From: Treponema sp. UBA1747
Lineage (GTDB): Bacteria > Spirochaetota > Spirochaetia > Treponematales > Treponemataceae
Length of the DNA: 64,000 nucleotides
Assembly (NCBI GenBank): GCA_002315375.1
Contig: DCHR01000056.1
Span: 20,180 to 84,179, forward strand
Reading direction: 5' to 3'
Shown here: one piece after another, positions 16,847 through 24,584 of the stretch
How positions within the stretch are numbered: the stretch's first letter is position 1
Layout of the letters: each line of letters starts with the position of its first letter
Notes under the pieces: model-generated
Databases searched by the model: none
Seen by the model: only the letters and a program-made list of their open reading frames with translations
What the model was told of the DNA's origin: nothing
Position numbers and translations under genes: made by a program

Positions 16847-18268
16847 TTACTCAAACCAGAGCTTTCTCAGCTGAGGATTTCCTTCGCCTTTGAAAGTAAT
16901 GTAAAGAGCGTGAACTCCATCAGGAATTGCAACTTCGGTGCTGCCTTTTACCCAGAAGTTTGTGTATCCCACTTTTACTTCACCCCAGACTTTTCCTTCT
17001 GGTTCTGTGCGGATTTCAAAAACACCGTTAGCGTAAGCACGGGTTTCCAGTGTGATTTTCTTTACACCTTTGAAATCAAAATATTTGAAGCCTACAGTTG
17101 AACCTTCGTAAAGACGGGTAATGTAAGAAAGATCTTCTTCGCCGTCTGTACATTCCTGCATGATTTTTGGAAAACCTTCGGCAACATAAATTGAAGGCTT
17201 TTTAGTCCAGATATTACATGCGATGTATGCAGGATATTCGCCTTCAGCCTTGAGGGGGCCACCGTTCAGACCACATGAAGTGATTTCAACCTGCGGGATT
17301 TTTCCGTCTTCTGTGAATGTGATTTTTTCTGCACAGCCCTGGCGTGAATACCAGTCACCGTTTGTATGACGGTGATAGAAAATGTACCAGCCTGATGCAT
17401 CTCCCGCTCCACCTTCTGCATCTGGAATCTCAACGATACTTCCGTGGTTGTTTGCACCGTAACAGGCAGGCATATCAGCTTTCTTGTAGGAATCAATTCC
17501 AAGGTCGCAGTTGGAAACGATTACCCCACCGTATTTGAATCCTTCACGGGGATTTTTACTTGTAGCGTAGCAAAGTTCATGCATTACTTCCGAAGAATAA
17601 ATAAAGTAGTATGTGTCACCCCGCTTGCGGATTGAACTTGCCTCGAAGAATGAATGATCTTCAAAACCGCTTCCCTGACAGTATTCAATTCCGGGAACAA
17701 CCAGAACAGGTTCTTCAATAATTGTAAGCATATCTTTGTCCAGTGTTACACACCAGGAACCATGACGGCTTTTGTCACCGCGTCCGCAGAAACCTGTGTA
17801 AAGGTAGGTTTTGTCACCTTCTGTCAAAACACCAGGATCAAACTGAGGTTCGTCCCCTGCTCTTTCACCAAGTCTTGTTCCATCCTGGTAATGAACATAA
17901 CCATAAAAATTATATGGTCCCTGAGGAACATCACTTACGGCAACAGAAACAAGTGAATATTTATCGAGACAATAGAAGAGATAGTATTTTCCATCTGGTC
18001 CCACAGTAACATCAGGAGCATAAAGAACAGCAAGACCGTCCTTATTTACAGGGTCATCAGTTCTTTTGTAAGAAACTCCTTCATATCTCCAGTTCCCAAG
18101 ATCATCTACAGGAGCACTCCAGCACACATAGTCATTGAGACAGAATACAGGACAGCCGTAATGGTCATGGCTTCCGTAAACATAAACTCGCCCGTTAAAA
18201 ACATAAGGTTCTCCATCCGGAATGTATTCGTAAGACGGAAGATATGGATTAAATGCCTGTTTTTTCAT
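16847..18268 (-). CDS. Glycoside hydrolase family 43-like enzyme with C-terminal carbohydrate-binding domain
   Basis: The 473-residue protein has a five-bladed beta-propeller pattern of the GH43/GH62/GH32 clan: PDGEPYVFNGRVYVYGSHD (candidate catalytic base Asp in the first blade), LYAPDVTVGPDGKYYLFY (second acidic residue), and HSFFEASSIRKRGDTYYFIY (candidate general acid Glu). The last 130 residues (YITRLYEGSTVGFKYFDF, ANGVFEIRTEPEGKVWGEV) resemble a CBM6-type module. No signal peptide is present, so a cytoplasmic role on imported arabinose- or xylose-containing oligosaccharides is likely. The start has AAAGGA upstream. A palindrome related to sugar-repressor operators lies about 90 bp upstream. 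Confidence 0.83.
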   Translation of the reverse strand: MKKQAFNPYLPSYEYIPDGEPYVFNGRVYVYGSHDHYGCPVFCLNDYVCWSAPVDDLGNWRYEGVSYKRTDDPVNKDGLAVLYAPDVTVGPDGKYYLFYCLDKYSLVSVAVSDVPQGPYNFYGYVHYQDGTRLGERAGDEPQFDPGVLTEGDKTYLYTGFCGRGDKSRHGSWCVTLDKDMLTIIEEPVLVVPGIEYCQGSGFEDHSFFEASSIRKRGDTYYFIYSSEVMHELCYATSKNPREGFKYGGVIVSNCDLGIDSYKKADMPACYGANNHGSIVEIPDAEGGAGDASGWYIFYHRHTNGDWYSRQGCAEKITFTEDGKIPQVEITSCGLNGGPLKAEGEYPAYIACNIWTKKPSIYVAEGFPKIMQECTDGEEDLSYITRLYEGSTVGFKYFDFKGVKKITLETRAYANGVFEIRTEPEGKVWGEVKVGYTNFWVKGSTEVAIPDGVHALYITFKGEGNPQLRKLWFE

Positions 18269-18354
18269 AATAAATCCTTTTTTAGTGATATAAGAATTTT
18301 ATAAGGGATAATGAATATTCTGACAATGAGTAATTTCACGGAAAAATGTAAAAA

Positions 18355-18380
18355 CTACGTTTAATACAAGCGTACATTTA
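18355..18380. promoter_or_regulatory. Imperfect ACGnTT-N5-AAnCGT inverted repeat upstream of the GH43-like gene
   Basis: The plus-strand motif ACGTTTAATACAAGCGT is an inverted repeat with one mismatch. Almost the same sequence forms the centre of the hairpin at 18543-18580. Position and form suggest a repressor operator for the glycosidase gene, but it could be a degraded copy of that hairpin. Confidence 0.4.
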
Positions 18381-18392
18381 CTATAAAATTTC

Positions 18393-18531
18393 AAAAAACT
18401 TATTCCCGGTCACAATCCCGGCAGTCAGTAACGCTCGCTAGCTCGCTGCATGTGCAGCGCGGTATAGAAACTATCGAGCCGCGCAGCAAATGCCACAGAC
18501 TGCACGGTTTGTTCTCTCGCATAAGTTTTTT
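18393..18531. other. GC-rich structured element with 11-bp terminal inverted repeat
   Basis: AAAAAACTTAT at 18393-18403 and ATAAGTTTTTT at 18521-18531 are a perfect 11-bp inverted repeat enclosing 117 bp. The interior is GC-rich, in contrast to the flanks, and nested: GCAGTC (18421) pairs with GACTGC (18498), GCTGCA pairs with TGCAGC, and GCGCGG pairs with CCGCGC. There is no reading frame of note. It could be a non-autonomous insertion element or a structured RNA. It fills most of the 320-bp gap between two minus-strand genes. Confidence 0.55.
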
Positions 18532-18542
18532 AAGTTTCTGAA

Positions 18543-18580
18543 TAAAGGTTACGTTTGTATTAAACGTAACCTTTATTCAA
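18543..18580 (-). terminator. Strong hairpin 3' of the secreted-protein gene
   Basis: A stem of about 15 bp (AAAGGTTACGTTT / AAACGTAACCTTT) around a GTATT loop lies 10 bp beyond the stop of the minus-strand gene. It is probably a terminator, although the T-run is short. Its centre ACGTTT-N5-AAACGT is the same palindrome found at 18355-18380. Confidence 0.65.
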
Positions 18581-18589
18581 ATGCAGGAT

Positions 18590-19168
18590 TCAGTTTTTAC
18601 GCATTTCAGGAATGGTGGCCTGGTTGAAATACTTGGGGGACTTGCCGCTCAGAATCCAGCGGCCGTCATAAAAGCCGTTTTCGTTCATTCCCGGGTAAAC
18701 AAAAATTACTTTTGCAGGGTTTTCTGTATCATAAATGAATTCGTTGCTTGTCCATTCATCACGATTTTCTGAGGGGAAAGGCCACTGTTTGTCACTTGGA
18801 GTAAAAACAGTCATTTTGTAACGACCAGCCTTAATATTCAGGTGCATGGCAACACCTCCGCTAAGCCACCAGGATTTCTGGTATTTGTTCACTACATCAG
18901 GGATTGTCACCCATTCGTAAGTTGCACTGGCTGCGGAATAAGTAACATCATTACCTTCCATATCCTCAATTTTCAACCAGCAGCGGATACTGTTTATGTG
19001 TTCAGTATTCTGAGGACGATAAATGATCAATTCCCACCAGTTATGTTTTAAATCCGGCTTCATTTCTTCAGTGGAATGAAGAGTCACACCCGGGTCCACC
19101 GGCAGTTCCCCCCACACCACAGTAAAAAGAGAAATAAACAGAATAAATGCCAGAACTAAGCGCCGCAT
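18590..19168 (-). CDS. Secreted protein of unknown function
   Basis: The 192-residue protein starts with a signal peptide (MRRLVLAFILFISLFTVVWG). The mature part is rich in aromatic residues and reads as a small beta-sandwich (KHNWWELIIYRPQNTEHINS, SWWLSGGVAMHLNIKAGRYK, FIYDTENPAKVIFVYPG). No family was recognised. The start has no visible Shine-Dalgarno (the bases before it are TATATAT), so the transcript may be nearly leaderless. It lies directly downstream of the tRNA-Glu-associated element on the same strand. Confidence 0.7.
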   Translation of the reverse strand: MRRLVLAFILFISLFTVVWGELPVDPGVTLHSTEEMKPDLKHNWWELIIYRPQNTEHINSIRCWLKIEDMEGNDVTYSAASATYEWVTIPDVVNKYQKSWWLSGGVAMHLNIKAGRYKMTVFTPSDKQWPFPSENRDEWTSNEFIYDTENPAKVIFVYPGMNENGFYDGRWILSGKSPKYFNQATIPEMRKN

Positions 19169-19240
19169 ATATATATTATCGGAATAAGGAGCAATCTGCT
19201 AAAGCAACGGAGAAAAGCCTCTTGTGAAATAAAAAAAAGA

Positions 19241-19440
19241 CTCGCAGAACAAAAAAAATCCCGGCACAAGCCAGGATTTTTTTTGAATAGCCCTAACGGG
19301 AGTCGAAGGGTTCCAGTCGGAAACTTCCTGTTTCCTCCTTCCACCCCATCTCCGTTCACTGTCGGCGCCCTCCTTGGCGCCTTTTCGAAAAAAAGCTCCT
19401 TCATCGCTTTTTTTCGCGTTCACTTCGCGGTTCGACTCCA
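19241..19440 (-). ncRNA. Candidate structured RNA element ending in a duplicated tRNA-Glu 3' end
   Basis: Read on the minus strand from 19440, the element starts GGAGTCGAA and forms three hairpins: AAAAAGC-GATGAAGGA-GCTTTTT, GGCGCC-AAGGAG-GGCGCC (19364-19381) and GGAAAC-AGGAA-GTTTCC. It then runs into a 20-nt copy of the tRNA-Glu 3' end (19288-19307) and a copy of that tRNA's terminator. The 67 bp at 19241-19307 repeats 19475-19541 with one mismatch at an offset of 234 bp. The first nine bases are complementary to TTCGACTCC in the duplicated tail. The stretch carries eight GGA trinucleotides. A homologous element follows tRNA-Ala at 35 kb. Frames crossing this stretch are not credible genes. 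Confidence 0.65.
19243..19283 (-). terminator. Duplicate copy of the tRNA-Glu terminator
   Basis: On the minus strand ATCCTGGC / GCCGGGAT form a hairpin with a TTGT loop and one mismatch pair, followed by eight T. It is identical to the copy at 19479-19520 and was duplicated together with the tRNA 3' end. Confidence 0.8.
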
Positions 19441-19478
19441 ATGTTTTCTTATCTCGAGTTTTTCCAAAGAAAAACTCG

Positions 19479-19520
19479 TAGAACAAAAAAAATCCCGGCA
19501 CAAGCCAGGATTTTTTTTGA
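19479..19520 (-). terminator. Terminator of tRNA-Glu
   Basis: The same hairpin and T8 tract directly after the tRNA 3' end on the minus strand. The stem pairs ATCC-GGC with GCC-GGAT around TTGT. Confidence 0.85.
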
Positions 19521-19521
19521 A

Positions 19522-19594
19522 TAGCCCTAACGGGAGTCGAACCCGTCTTTCGACCTTGAGAGGGTCACGAACTAAACCGATATTCGATAGGGCC
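19522..19594 (-). tRNA. tRNA-Glu (anticodon CTC)
   Basis: A 73-nt cloverleaf. The acceptor is GGCCCTA / TAGGGCT with a G1:U72 wobble and discriminator A. The anticodon loop CTCTCAA between GACC and GGTC gives CTC, decoding GAG. The T-arm is ACGGG-TTCGACT-CCCGT. No CCA is encoded. Its 3' end is duplicated 234 bp downstream. Confidence 0.93.
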
Positions 19595-19605
19595 GTTTTA
19601 TAAAA

Positions 19606-19639
19606 CAAAAAAAAAGCTGAATCTTTTGATTCAGCTTTA
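19606..19639 (-). terminator. Terminator of tRNA-Gln
   Basis: On the minus strand AAAGCTGAATC / GATTCAGCTTT closes an AAAA loop and is followed by a run of T. It separates tRNA-Gln from tRNA-Glu. Confidence 0.85.
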
Positions 19640-19640
19640 G

Positions 19641-19711
19641 TTCCCCAAGGAGGATTCGAACCCCCACAGTCAGAACCAGAATCTGAAGTGCTACCATTAC
19701 ACAATCGGGGA
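19641..19711 (-). tRNA. tRNA-Gln (anticodon CTG)
   Basis: A 71-nt cloverleaf. The acceptor is TCCCCGA / TTGGGGA with the U1:A72 pair usual for tRNA-Gln and discriminator A. The anticodon loop TTCTGGT between TCAGA and TCTGA gives CTG, decoding CAG. The T-arm loop is TTCGAAT. No CCA is encoded. Confidence 0.93.
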
Positions 19712-19782
19712 ATGAGTATGTTTATATTATAGAAATACTGAACTTACGTCAAGTATGCAGACATATCTTTTAAATAAGTTTT

Positions 19783-20652
19783 TTACATACTGAAATCTTC
19801 GCCCAGATAAATCTTTCTGGCGATTTCAGATTGCAGAATATCATCCTTACTTCCCTGAGCAACGATTTCACCGGTACTAATAATAATGGCGCGGTCAGTA
19901 ATTTCCAGAGTATCACGAACATTATGGTCTGTAATAAGAATACCGATTCCTCGTTTGGCCAGAAGATCAATCATGCCTTTAATATCTGCAACTGCAATAG
20001 GGTCAATTCCGGCAAAAGGCTCATCCAGAAGCAGAAACTTCGGTTCAATGGCAAGAGAACGTGCAATTTCTGTACGGCGGCGTTCACCGCCGGAAAGAGT
20101 AAAGGCCTGCTGTTTTCTGATGCGCCCTATTGAAAATTCTTCGATCAGTTCTTCAAGTCTCTGTTTTTTTTCTGCACGAGACAAATCCTTACGGGTTTCC
20201 AGAATTGACCAGATATTCTCTTCTACTGTAAGTTTTTTGAAAACACTTGGTTCCTGCGGCAGATAGGAAATACCTTTACGGGCACGTTTATACATAGGAA
20301 GTTTTGTAATGCGTTCATCATCCAGAAAAACTTCTCCGCTGGTAGGTTTATAGAAACCAACAACCATGTAGAAAGATGTAGTTTTACCGGCTCCGTTTGG
20401 TCCCAGAAGCCCCAGGACCTCGCCTGTTTTCATAGAAAAATCAACACCCTTCACAACCTGTTTTTTTCCGAAGGATTTATATAAACTTGAAACCCGAAGA
20501 ATATGTTCCCCCGGATTCAAAATAACAGAGTCCGAAGGCTCCTGAGAAACAGCTTCTTCAGTTACAGGCAGAGCTTCATCTGCTTTAATTTCTTCTGTTT
20601 CGGGATTAATAGTTGCAGCTGTCACTTCGGTTGTCATCATTTCATCGCTCAT
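19783..20652 (-). CDS. lptB: LPS export ABC transporter ATP-binding protein LptB
   Basis: ATPase of the Lpt envelope transport system, 289 residues. It carries an extra 45-residue acidic N-terminal lead (EEIKADEALPVTEEAVSQEP) before the conserved domain. Walker A is GPNGAGKTT, the Q-loop is ISYLPQEPSVF, the signature is LSGGERRRTEIARSL, Walker B is FLLLDEPFAGIDP, and the H-loop is LITDHNVRDTLEITDR; the last two are diagnostic of LptB over other ABC ATPases. Its ATG shares one base with the stop of the LptA-like gene. Treponemes with no classical LPS still keep this block, so the cargo may be another glycolipid. Confidence 0.92.
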   Translation of the reverse strand: MSDEMMTTEVTAATINPETEEIKADEALPVTEEAVSQEPSDSVILNPGEHILRVSSLYKSFGKKQVVKGVDFSMKTGEVLGLLGPNGAGKTTSFYMVVGFYKPTSGEVFLDDERITKLPMYKRARKGISYLPQEPSVFKKLTVEENIWSILETRKDLSRAEKKQRLEELIEEFSIGRIRKQQAFTLSGGERRRTEIARSLAIEPKFLLLDEPFAGIDPIAVADIKGMIDLLAKRGIGILITDHNVRDTLEITDRAIIISTGEIVAQGSKDDILQSEIARKIYLGEDFSM

Positions 20653-21299
20653 TACTGTTCCTCCCCTTTTTCTTCTTTGCTGCTTTCTTTCTCAGAAACA
20701 GTACCTTTTACACGGCCGTCCAGAGTAATTTCCTCTGTTTCCATATTCAGAATAATCTGCTGAGCACGGAAAGTATCTTCCTTCTGTTTAATCTTTGCAT
20801 TTCCTGAAAGATTAAGCATCTGGTTCTTTTTATTATATACAGCATAAGAAGCTGAACAGACATTGTCCTTTTGCTTCAACGAAATACCAATCTGCATAAC
20901 CGCAATATCAGTTTCCGAATTATAAGAAATCACCTGCGCTTTGGCAGTTACATCATTCTGTGTATCCTTCAAATCTACATCACCGGATAAAACAGCCAGT
21001 TTAGTCGAACGGTCATACTCCATTTCGGAACAGGTAAATTCCAGTCCTGATTTAAGGTTCTTTCCACGGACAGTGCCTTCAGCTTTTATAAGATTATAAT
21101 CATCTCCGGAAAGCTCCACTTTATCTGCGAAGATTTCCATTTCTTCAGTAATAATACTGGCATTTCCCTGCAGGACAGTAGCCGAGGAATTCTTCTTTGC
21201 AGAACCAGACATACTGTCTGCAGTAAAAGAAATGGTCTCTGCCCATAAAAGAGAAGAAATAAAAATCAAAAGAATCAGGTTTAATATTCGTTTATTCAT
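20652..21299 (-). CDS. lptA: LptA/OstA-like periplasmic bridge protein
   Basis: The 215-residue protein has a signal peptide (MNKRILNLILLIFISSLLWA) followed by OstA-type repeated beta-strand segments: FTADSMSGSAKKNSSATVLQ, GNASIITEEMEIFADKVEL, GDVDLKDTQNDVTAKAQVI and NLSGNAKIKQKEDTFRAQQI. The family forms a jellyroll bridge that carries lipid from the inner to the outer membrane. Position between LptC-like and LptB genes supports the call. The 3' end overlaps lptB by one base and the 5' end overlaps lptC by 8 nt. Confidence 0.82.
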   Translation of the reverse strand: MNKRILNLILLIFISSLLWAETISFTADSMSGSAKKNSSATVLQGNASIITEEMEIFADKVELSGDDYNLIKAEGTVRGKNLKSGLEFTCSEMEYDRSTKLAVLSGDVDLKDTQNDVTAKAQVISYNSETDIAVMQIGISLKQKDNVCSASYAVYNKKNQMLNLSGNAKIKQKEDTFRAQQIILNMETEEITLDGRVKGTVSEKESSKEEKGEEQ

Positions 21300-21834
21300 T
21301 CTGGGTCTCTATATTTCCGGTAACAATTGATGAAAATTTATAGGTGGAAGAAGCACCGCTGGCGGCAAAACCACTTCCCCGGACAACCATTCCATCTTTT
21401 TCTACAGTAACAGTATCATTTTTCCCGGCAGTCAGCTGTTCCGTTTTTCCGTTCCAGTGGAATGATCTGCCGGTAACATTCATTTTTTCTTTTTCATTAT
21501 GAATTCTAATCTGTTCGAACATTTCATATATTTCGCTGTTTGTGTCAACGCTCAGGTAATTACAGCTTCCTTCCATAGAAAGTTCATTATCTTCAAACAA
21601 AGAAAAAACAACATCTTTGGCATACATTGAATGCCCGTCTTTGAACTGTTCCAGTTTTCCAACATCCAGTTCAACATTCTTCTTATTTCCCTCATAACGC
21701 GTCATTACTGCATCAGTGAAGGAAAACTCCGGGATTACTTCATCCACGTTTTCAACCTGGGCATATTTCAGTGAACATGAGGAAAAAATAAAAAAAACAA
21801 TAAAAAGGGCATGAAGGCCTGTGTGTCTTTTCAC
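21292..21834 (-). CDS. lptC: LptC-like lipoprotein
   Basis: A lipoprotein of 180 residues with lipobox IFSSC. The body (EFSFTDAVMTRYEGNKKNVE, MYAKDVVFSLFEDNELSMEG, VTGRSFHWNGKTEQLTAG) has the YrbK/LptC pattern of a short jellyroll that hands lipid from LptBFG to LptA. Classical LptC is anchored by a helix rather than a lipid, so this is a variant. It is first in the lptC-lptA-lptB transcript and only 31 bp from the divergent argR-like gene, so their promoters overlap. Confidence 0.77.
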   Translation of the reverse strand: MKRHTGLHALFIVFFIFSSCSLKYAQVENVDEVIPEFSFTDAVMTRYEGNKKNVELDVGKLEQFKDGHSMYAKDVVFSLFEDNELSMEGSCNYLSVDTNSEIYEMFEQIRIHNEKEKMNVTGRSFHWNGKTEQLTAGKNDTVTVEKDGMVVRGSGFAASGASSTYKFSSIVTGNIETQNE

Positions 21835-21865
21835 AAAAATAATTATACAATAAAATTAAGCAGTT

Positions 21866-22345
21866 ATGAAAGGAAAAGACGAGAGACTGACAGCTATCAG
21901 ACAACTGATAAAAACAAACAAAATCCAGAATCAGGATGAATTACTGGATCTGCTTCAGAAAGAAGGCTTTGATGTTACACAGGCCACTCTTTCCAGAGAT
22001 CTGCGCTTTCTCCAGGTTGTAAAAATTCCGGAAGAAAACGGAGCCTACATCTATGCCTTCAGTTCAGATTCATCTTCATCGGAAATCGAAACTTCTCAGA
22101 TTTATATCCAGGATTTTTTACGCGGTTATCTGAGTATCGAAACAAGCGGTAATATGGTTGTCATCAAAACTTTTCAGGGACATGCAAACACAGTCTGCAA
22201 TGCAATAGATAACCTGGATATTCCAGAAATTCTGGGCACAGTAGCCGGAGACAATACAATGTTTGCCGTACTTCGTGAAGGCGTAACCAAAGCTCAGTTT
22301 GAAAAATCCATGAAAGAAAAATTTCCAGGTGTTGAAATCAATTAA
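21866..22345 (+). CDS. argR: ArgR-family arginine repressor
   Basis: The 159-residue protein has a winged-helix N-terminus with TQATLSRDLRFLQVVKI, the ArgR DNA-contact motif (SR), and a C-terminal oligomerisation and arginine-binding domain with GTVAGDNTMFAVLRE (family GTIAGDDT). ArgR represses arginine biosynthesis genes when arginine is bound. No arginine genes are in this window; the neighbour is a threonine synthase homologue 17 bp downstream. Local targets are therefore unknown. Confidence 0.88.
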   Translation: MKGKDERLTAIRQLIKTNKIQNQDELLDLLQKEGFDVTQATLSRDLRFLQVVKIPEENGAYIYAFSSDSSSSEIETSQIYIQDFLRGYLSIETSGNMVVIKTFQGHANTVCNAIDNLDIPEILGTVAGDNTMFAVLREGVTKAQFEKSMKEKFPGVEIN

Positions 22346-22362
22346 TCAGGAAAAATTAAGAC

Positions 22363-23667
22363 ATGATTCTTAAAAGCACACGAAATCCAAATTTACAGGT
22401 TCCTTTCTCAACCGGCATTATGAACAGCATAGCTCCCGACGGGGGACTTTATGTTCCATCTGTTATTCAGGATTTACGCCGATGGATTGGTTATACTGAT
22501 GAAAATACTACTTTCCAGAATATTGCAGGTACATTAACCTCCGCTTTCATCAACGAAGAATTTTCACCTATTATCTGTGAAAAAATTGCTGTTGAAGCAT
22601 TTCCTTTTGAACCGGTTTTAAAACAGCTGGATGAAAATCTTTTTACTCTTGAATTATTCCACGGCTGGACCGGCTGTCACCGGGACTTCGGAGTTTCATA
22701 TCTCTGTTCCATGCTGGACACATTCCTGACAATGAACGGAGGAAAAGCAATTTTCCTGGATTACACTGACGGTGAACTGGGGTCCATTCTGGCCCACACT
22801 CTTAAAGGTAAAAAAAATATAAAAGCTGTCCTCGTATGCAAGAAAGGCGAATACCGCGGCATGAAAGAAGAAGACCTCTTCTGGAACGGCGGCAATATAT
22901 ATCCTCTTGAAGTAGAATCCGCCGACGGCAAAGTTCTGATTCGGGAAGTTTTTACTGACCAGGAATTCTGTAAGGAACACAATCTTACTGTAGCCCACAC
23001 AGCAAACTTCGGCCGCCTTATGGGTCATATTTTTGCATTTCCTTACGCCTTCAGCCGCATGAAGAATAAAGTTCATGGTGACATTTATTATGCTCTTGCA
23101 CCGGGAAATTACGCAAATCTTGTAGCCGGACTTTACAGCTGGAAATTTGCAGTTCCTGTTGGAGGTTTCATTCTTCCGGCAACAGGTTCCCTGACGACAG
23201 ACCCTAGAGGAAATACTCTCCTTCTGGATTCCATTATTTCCATGGAAAAACGCAACCGGGCGGATCCTTCAGAACCTTCAAATCTGGAACGCATGGAAGA
23301 AATCTTCAGTGCAAATTCTCTCATGCTCAGAAACTTTGTTTACCCTTCAATCATTTCAAATGAAGACGTAGATAAGGCAACAAAAGAACTTTTCATCAAA
23401 TACGGAATTTTTGCAGACCGCCACACTGGCCGTGCTTATGCTGCCCTGAAAAACTTTGACGGAGATCTTTTCGAAGATGAAGGCGCTGCAGTCCTTATTG
23501 CAAGAGACGATCCTGCTCTCTCCCAGAGCTACTGCCGCCACACTGTTGGTGAAGCTCCGGAACAGAGTGACAAAATCAAAGAAACTTTGAAACCTCTGGT
23601 TCTGAACAGACCTTGTGTTTCAACAGCAGAAGAAATCAAAGCAGCCATCAAAGAAATTTCAAAATGA
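22363..23667 (+). CDS. Threonine synthase homologue lacking the PLP-binding lysine
   Basis: The 434-residue protein follows the threonine synthase fold from the start (MILKSTRNPNLQVPFSTGI, APDGGLYVP) through ELFHGWTGCHRDFGVSYL. In true ThrC this last segment reads LFHGPTxAFKDF, with the lysine that forms the Schiff base with pyridoxal phosphate. Here that position is Arg107 (codon CGG at 22681-22683). The phosphate-cup and glycine-rich loops are also changed: YTDGELGS in place of TSGDTG, and LAPGNYANL in place of VPSGNFGN. The enzyme is probably inactive as a threonine synthase or has another role. It is coupled to prmC by an ATGA overlap. Confidence 0.85.
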   Translation: MILKSTRNPNLQVPFSTGIMNSIAPDGGLYVPSVIQDLRRWIGYTDENTTFQNIAGTLTSAFINEEFSPIICEKIAVEAFPFEPVLKQLDENLFTLELFHGWTGCHRDFGVSYLCSMLDTFLTMNGGKAIFLDYTDGELGSILAHTLKGKKNIKAVLVCKKGEYRGMKEEDLFWNGGNIYPLEVESADGKVLIREVFTDQEFCKEHNLTVAHTANFGRLMGHIFAFPYAFSRMKNKVHGDIYYALAPGNYANLVAGLYSWKFAVPVGGFILPATGSLTTDPRGNTLLLDSIISMEKRNRADPSEPSNLERMEEIFSANSLMLRNFVYPSIISNEDVDKATKELFIKYGIFADRHTGRAYAALKNFDGDLFEDEGAAVLIARDDPALSQSYCRHTVGEAPEQSDKIKETLKPLVLNRPCVSTAEEIKAAIKEISK

Positions 23668-24584
23668 CCATTGGGGAAGCAAAACAAAAAGGTATTTCCG
23701 TTCTGGAGCAGACTTCACCAAGTGCTGCTCTGGATGTAAACTGCATTCTCTGCGACCTGTTGAAATGTGACAGAACTTATCTTCTGCTCCATTTCAAAGA
23801 TCTCCTGGAACCGGAAACAGAAAAATTATTTTTTGAAAGCATCGAAAAACGACAGACAGGACTTCCGGTAGCTTATATAACAGGACACAAGGAATTTTAC
23901 GGATTTGATTTTCTGGTTACTCCCGATGTTCTTATTCCCAAACCAGACACGGAAATTCTTGTTGAAAATGCGGTGCACCTCATAAAGGAAGCTTCAAAAA
24001 CTTTCGGGAAAAACAAAGTCCTTAATATCTGCGATATGTGTACTGGAAGCGGATGCATCGGAATCTCTGTATACCTTGCCCTTCTGAATTCTGATTTTCC
24101 CCGTGAGTTTTTTCCGAACTTCACCTTTGCAGATTTAAGTCCTTATGCCCTTTCAATCGCAAAAAAGAACGCAGAAAGATTAATCCCCAAACCTGTATCA
24201 AACCTCAGGTTCATTCAAAGCAACCTCTTTGAAAATGTTCCTCAAAGATTCGACTTCATTCTTACAAACCCTCCCTACATTCCAGCTTCAATGGTAGATG
24301 AATTATTATTGGACGGAAGAAAAGAACCTCGTCTTGCCCTGGACGGAGATATAAATCCGGAAACAGGAAAAATTACAAAAGACAATGATGGACTTGGAAT
24401 AATAAAAAAAGAGCTTCCCCAGATTTTCAAAACACTGGACTGCCAGGGCTTCTTTCTTATGGAAACAGGAGAATACAACGCAGAAGCAGCTGCTTCCCTT
24501 GCAGAAAAATGCGGATTCAAAAATATTTCGATTTTAAAAGATCTTGAAGGACAGCTCCGGGTTGTAACCGGAAGAAAATTCTAA
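23664..24584 (+). CDS. prmC: Peptide chain release factor N5-glutamine methyltransferase PrmC
   Basis: The 306-residue SAM-dependent enzyme methylates the GGQ glutamine of release factors RF1 and RF2. The ATG at 23664 overlaps the previous stop as ATGA. Visible: an N-terminal helical domain (ISVLEQTSPSAALDVNCILC), PVAYITGHKEFYGFDFLV, LIPKPDTEILVE, the SAM-binding ICDMCTGSGCIGISVYLAL, and the catalytic TNPPYIPA. The motifs are complete and the length is normal. It converges with the next gene with a 4-bp overlap. Confidence 0.92.
   Translation: MTIGEAKQKGISVLEQTSPSAALDVNCILCDLLKCDRTYLLLHFKDLLEPETEKLFFESIEKRQTGLPVAYITGHKEFYGFDFLVTPDVLIPKPDTEILVENAVHLIKEASKTFGKNKVLNICDMCTGSGCIGISVYLALLNSDFPREFFPNFTFADLSPYALSIAKKNAERLIPKPVSNLRFIQSNLFENVPQRFDFILTNPPYIPASMVDELLLDGRKEPRLALDGDINPETGKITKDNDGLGIIKKELPQIFKTLDCQGFFLMETGEYNAEAAASLAEKCGFKNISILKDLEGQLRVVTGRKF

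Noticed and set aside
19156..19704. Several open frames of 80-106 codons on both strands
   Set aside because: They cross tRNA genes, terminators and the structured element, and their translations are arginine- and proline-rich low-complexity sequence without homology.
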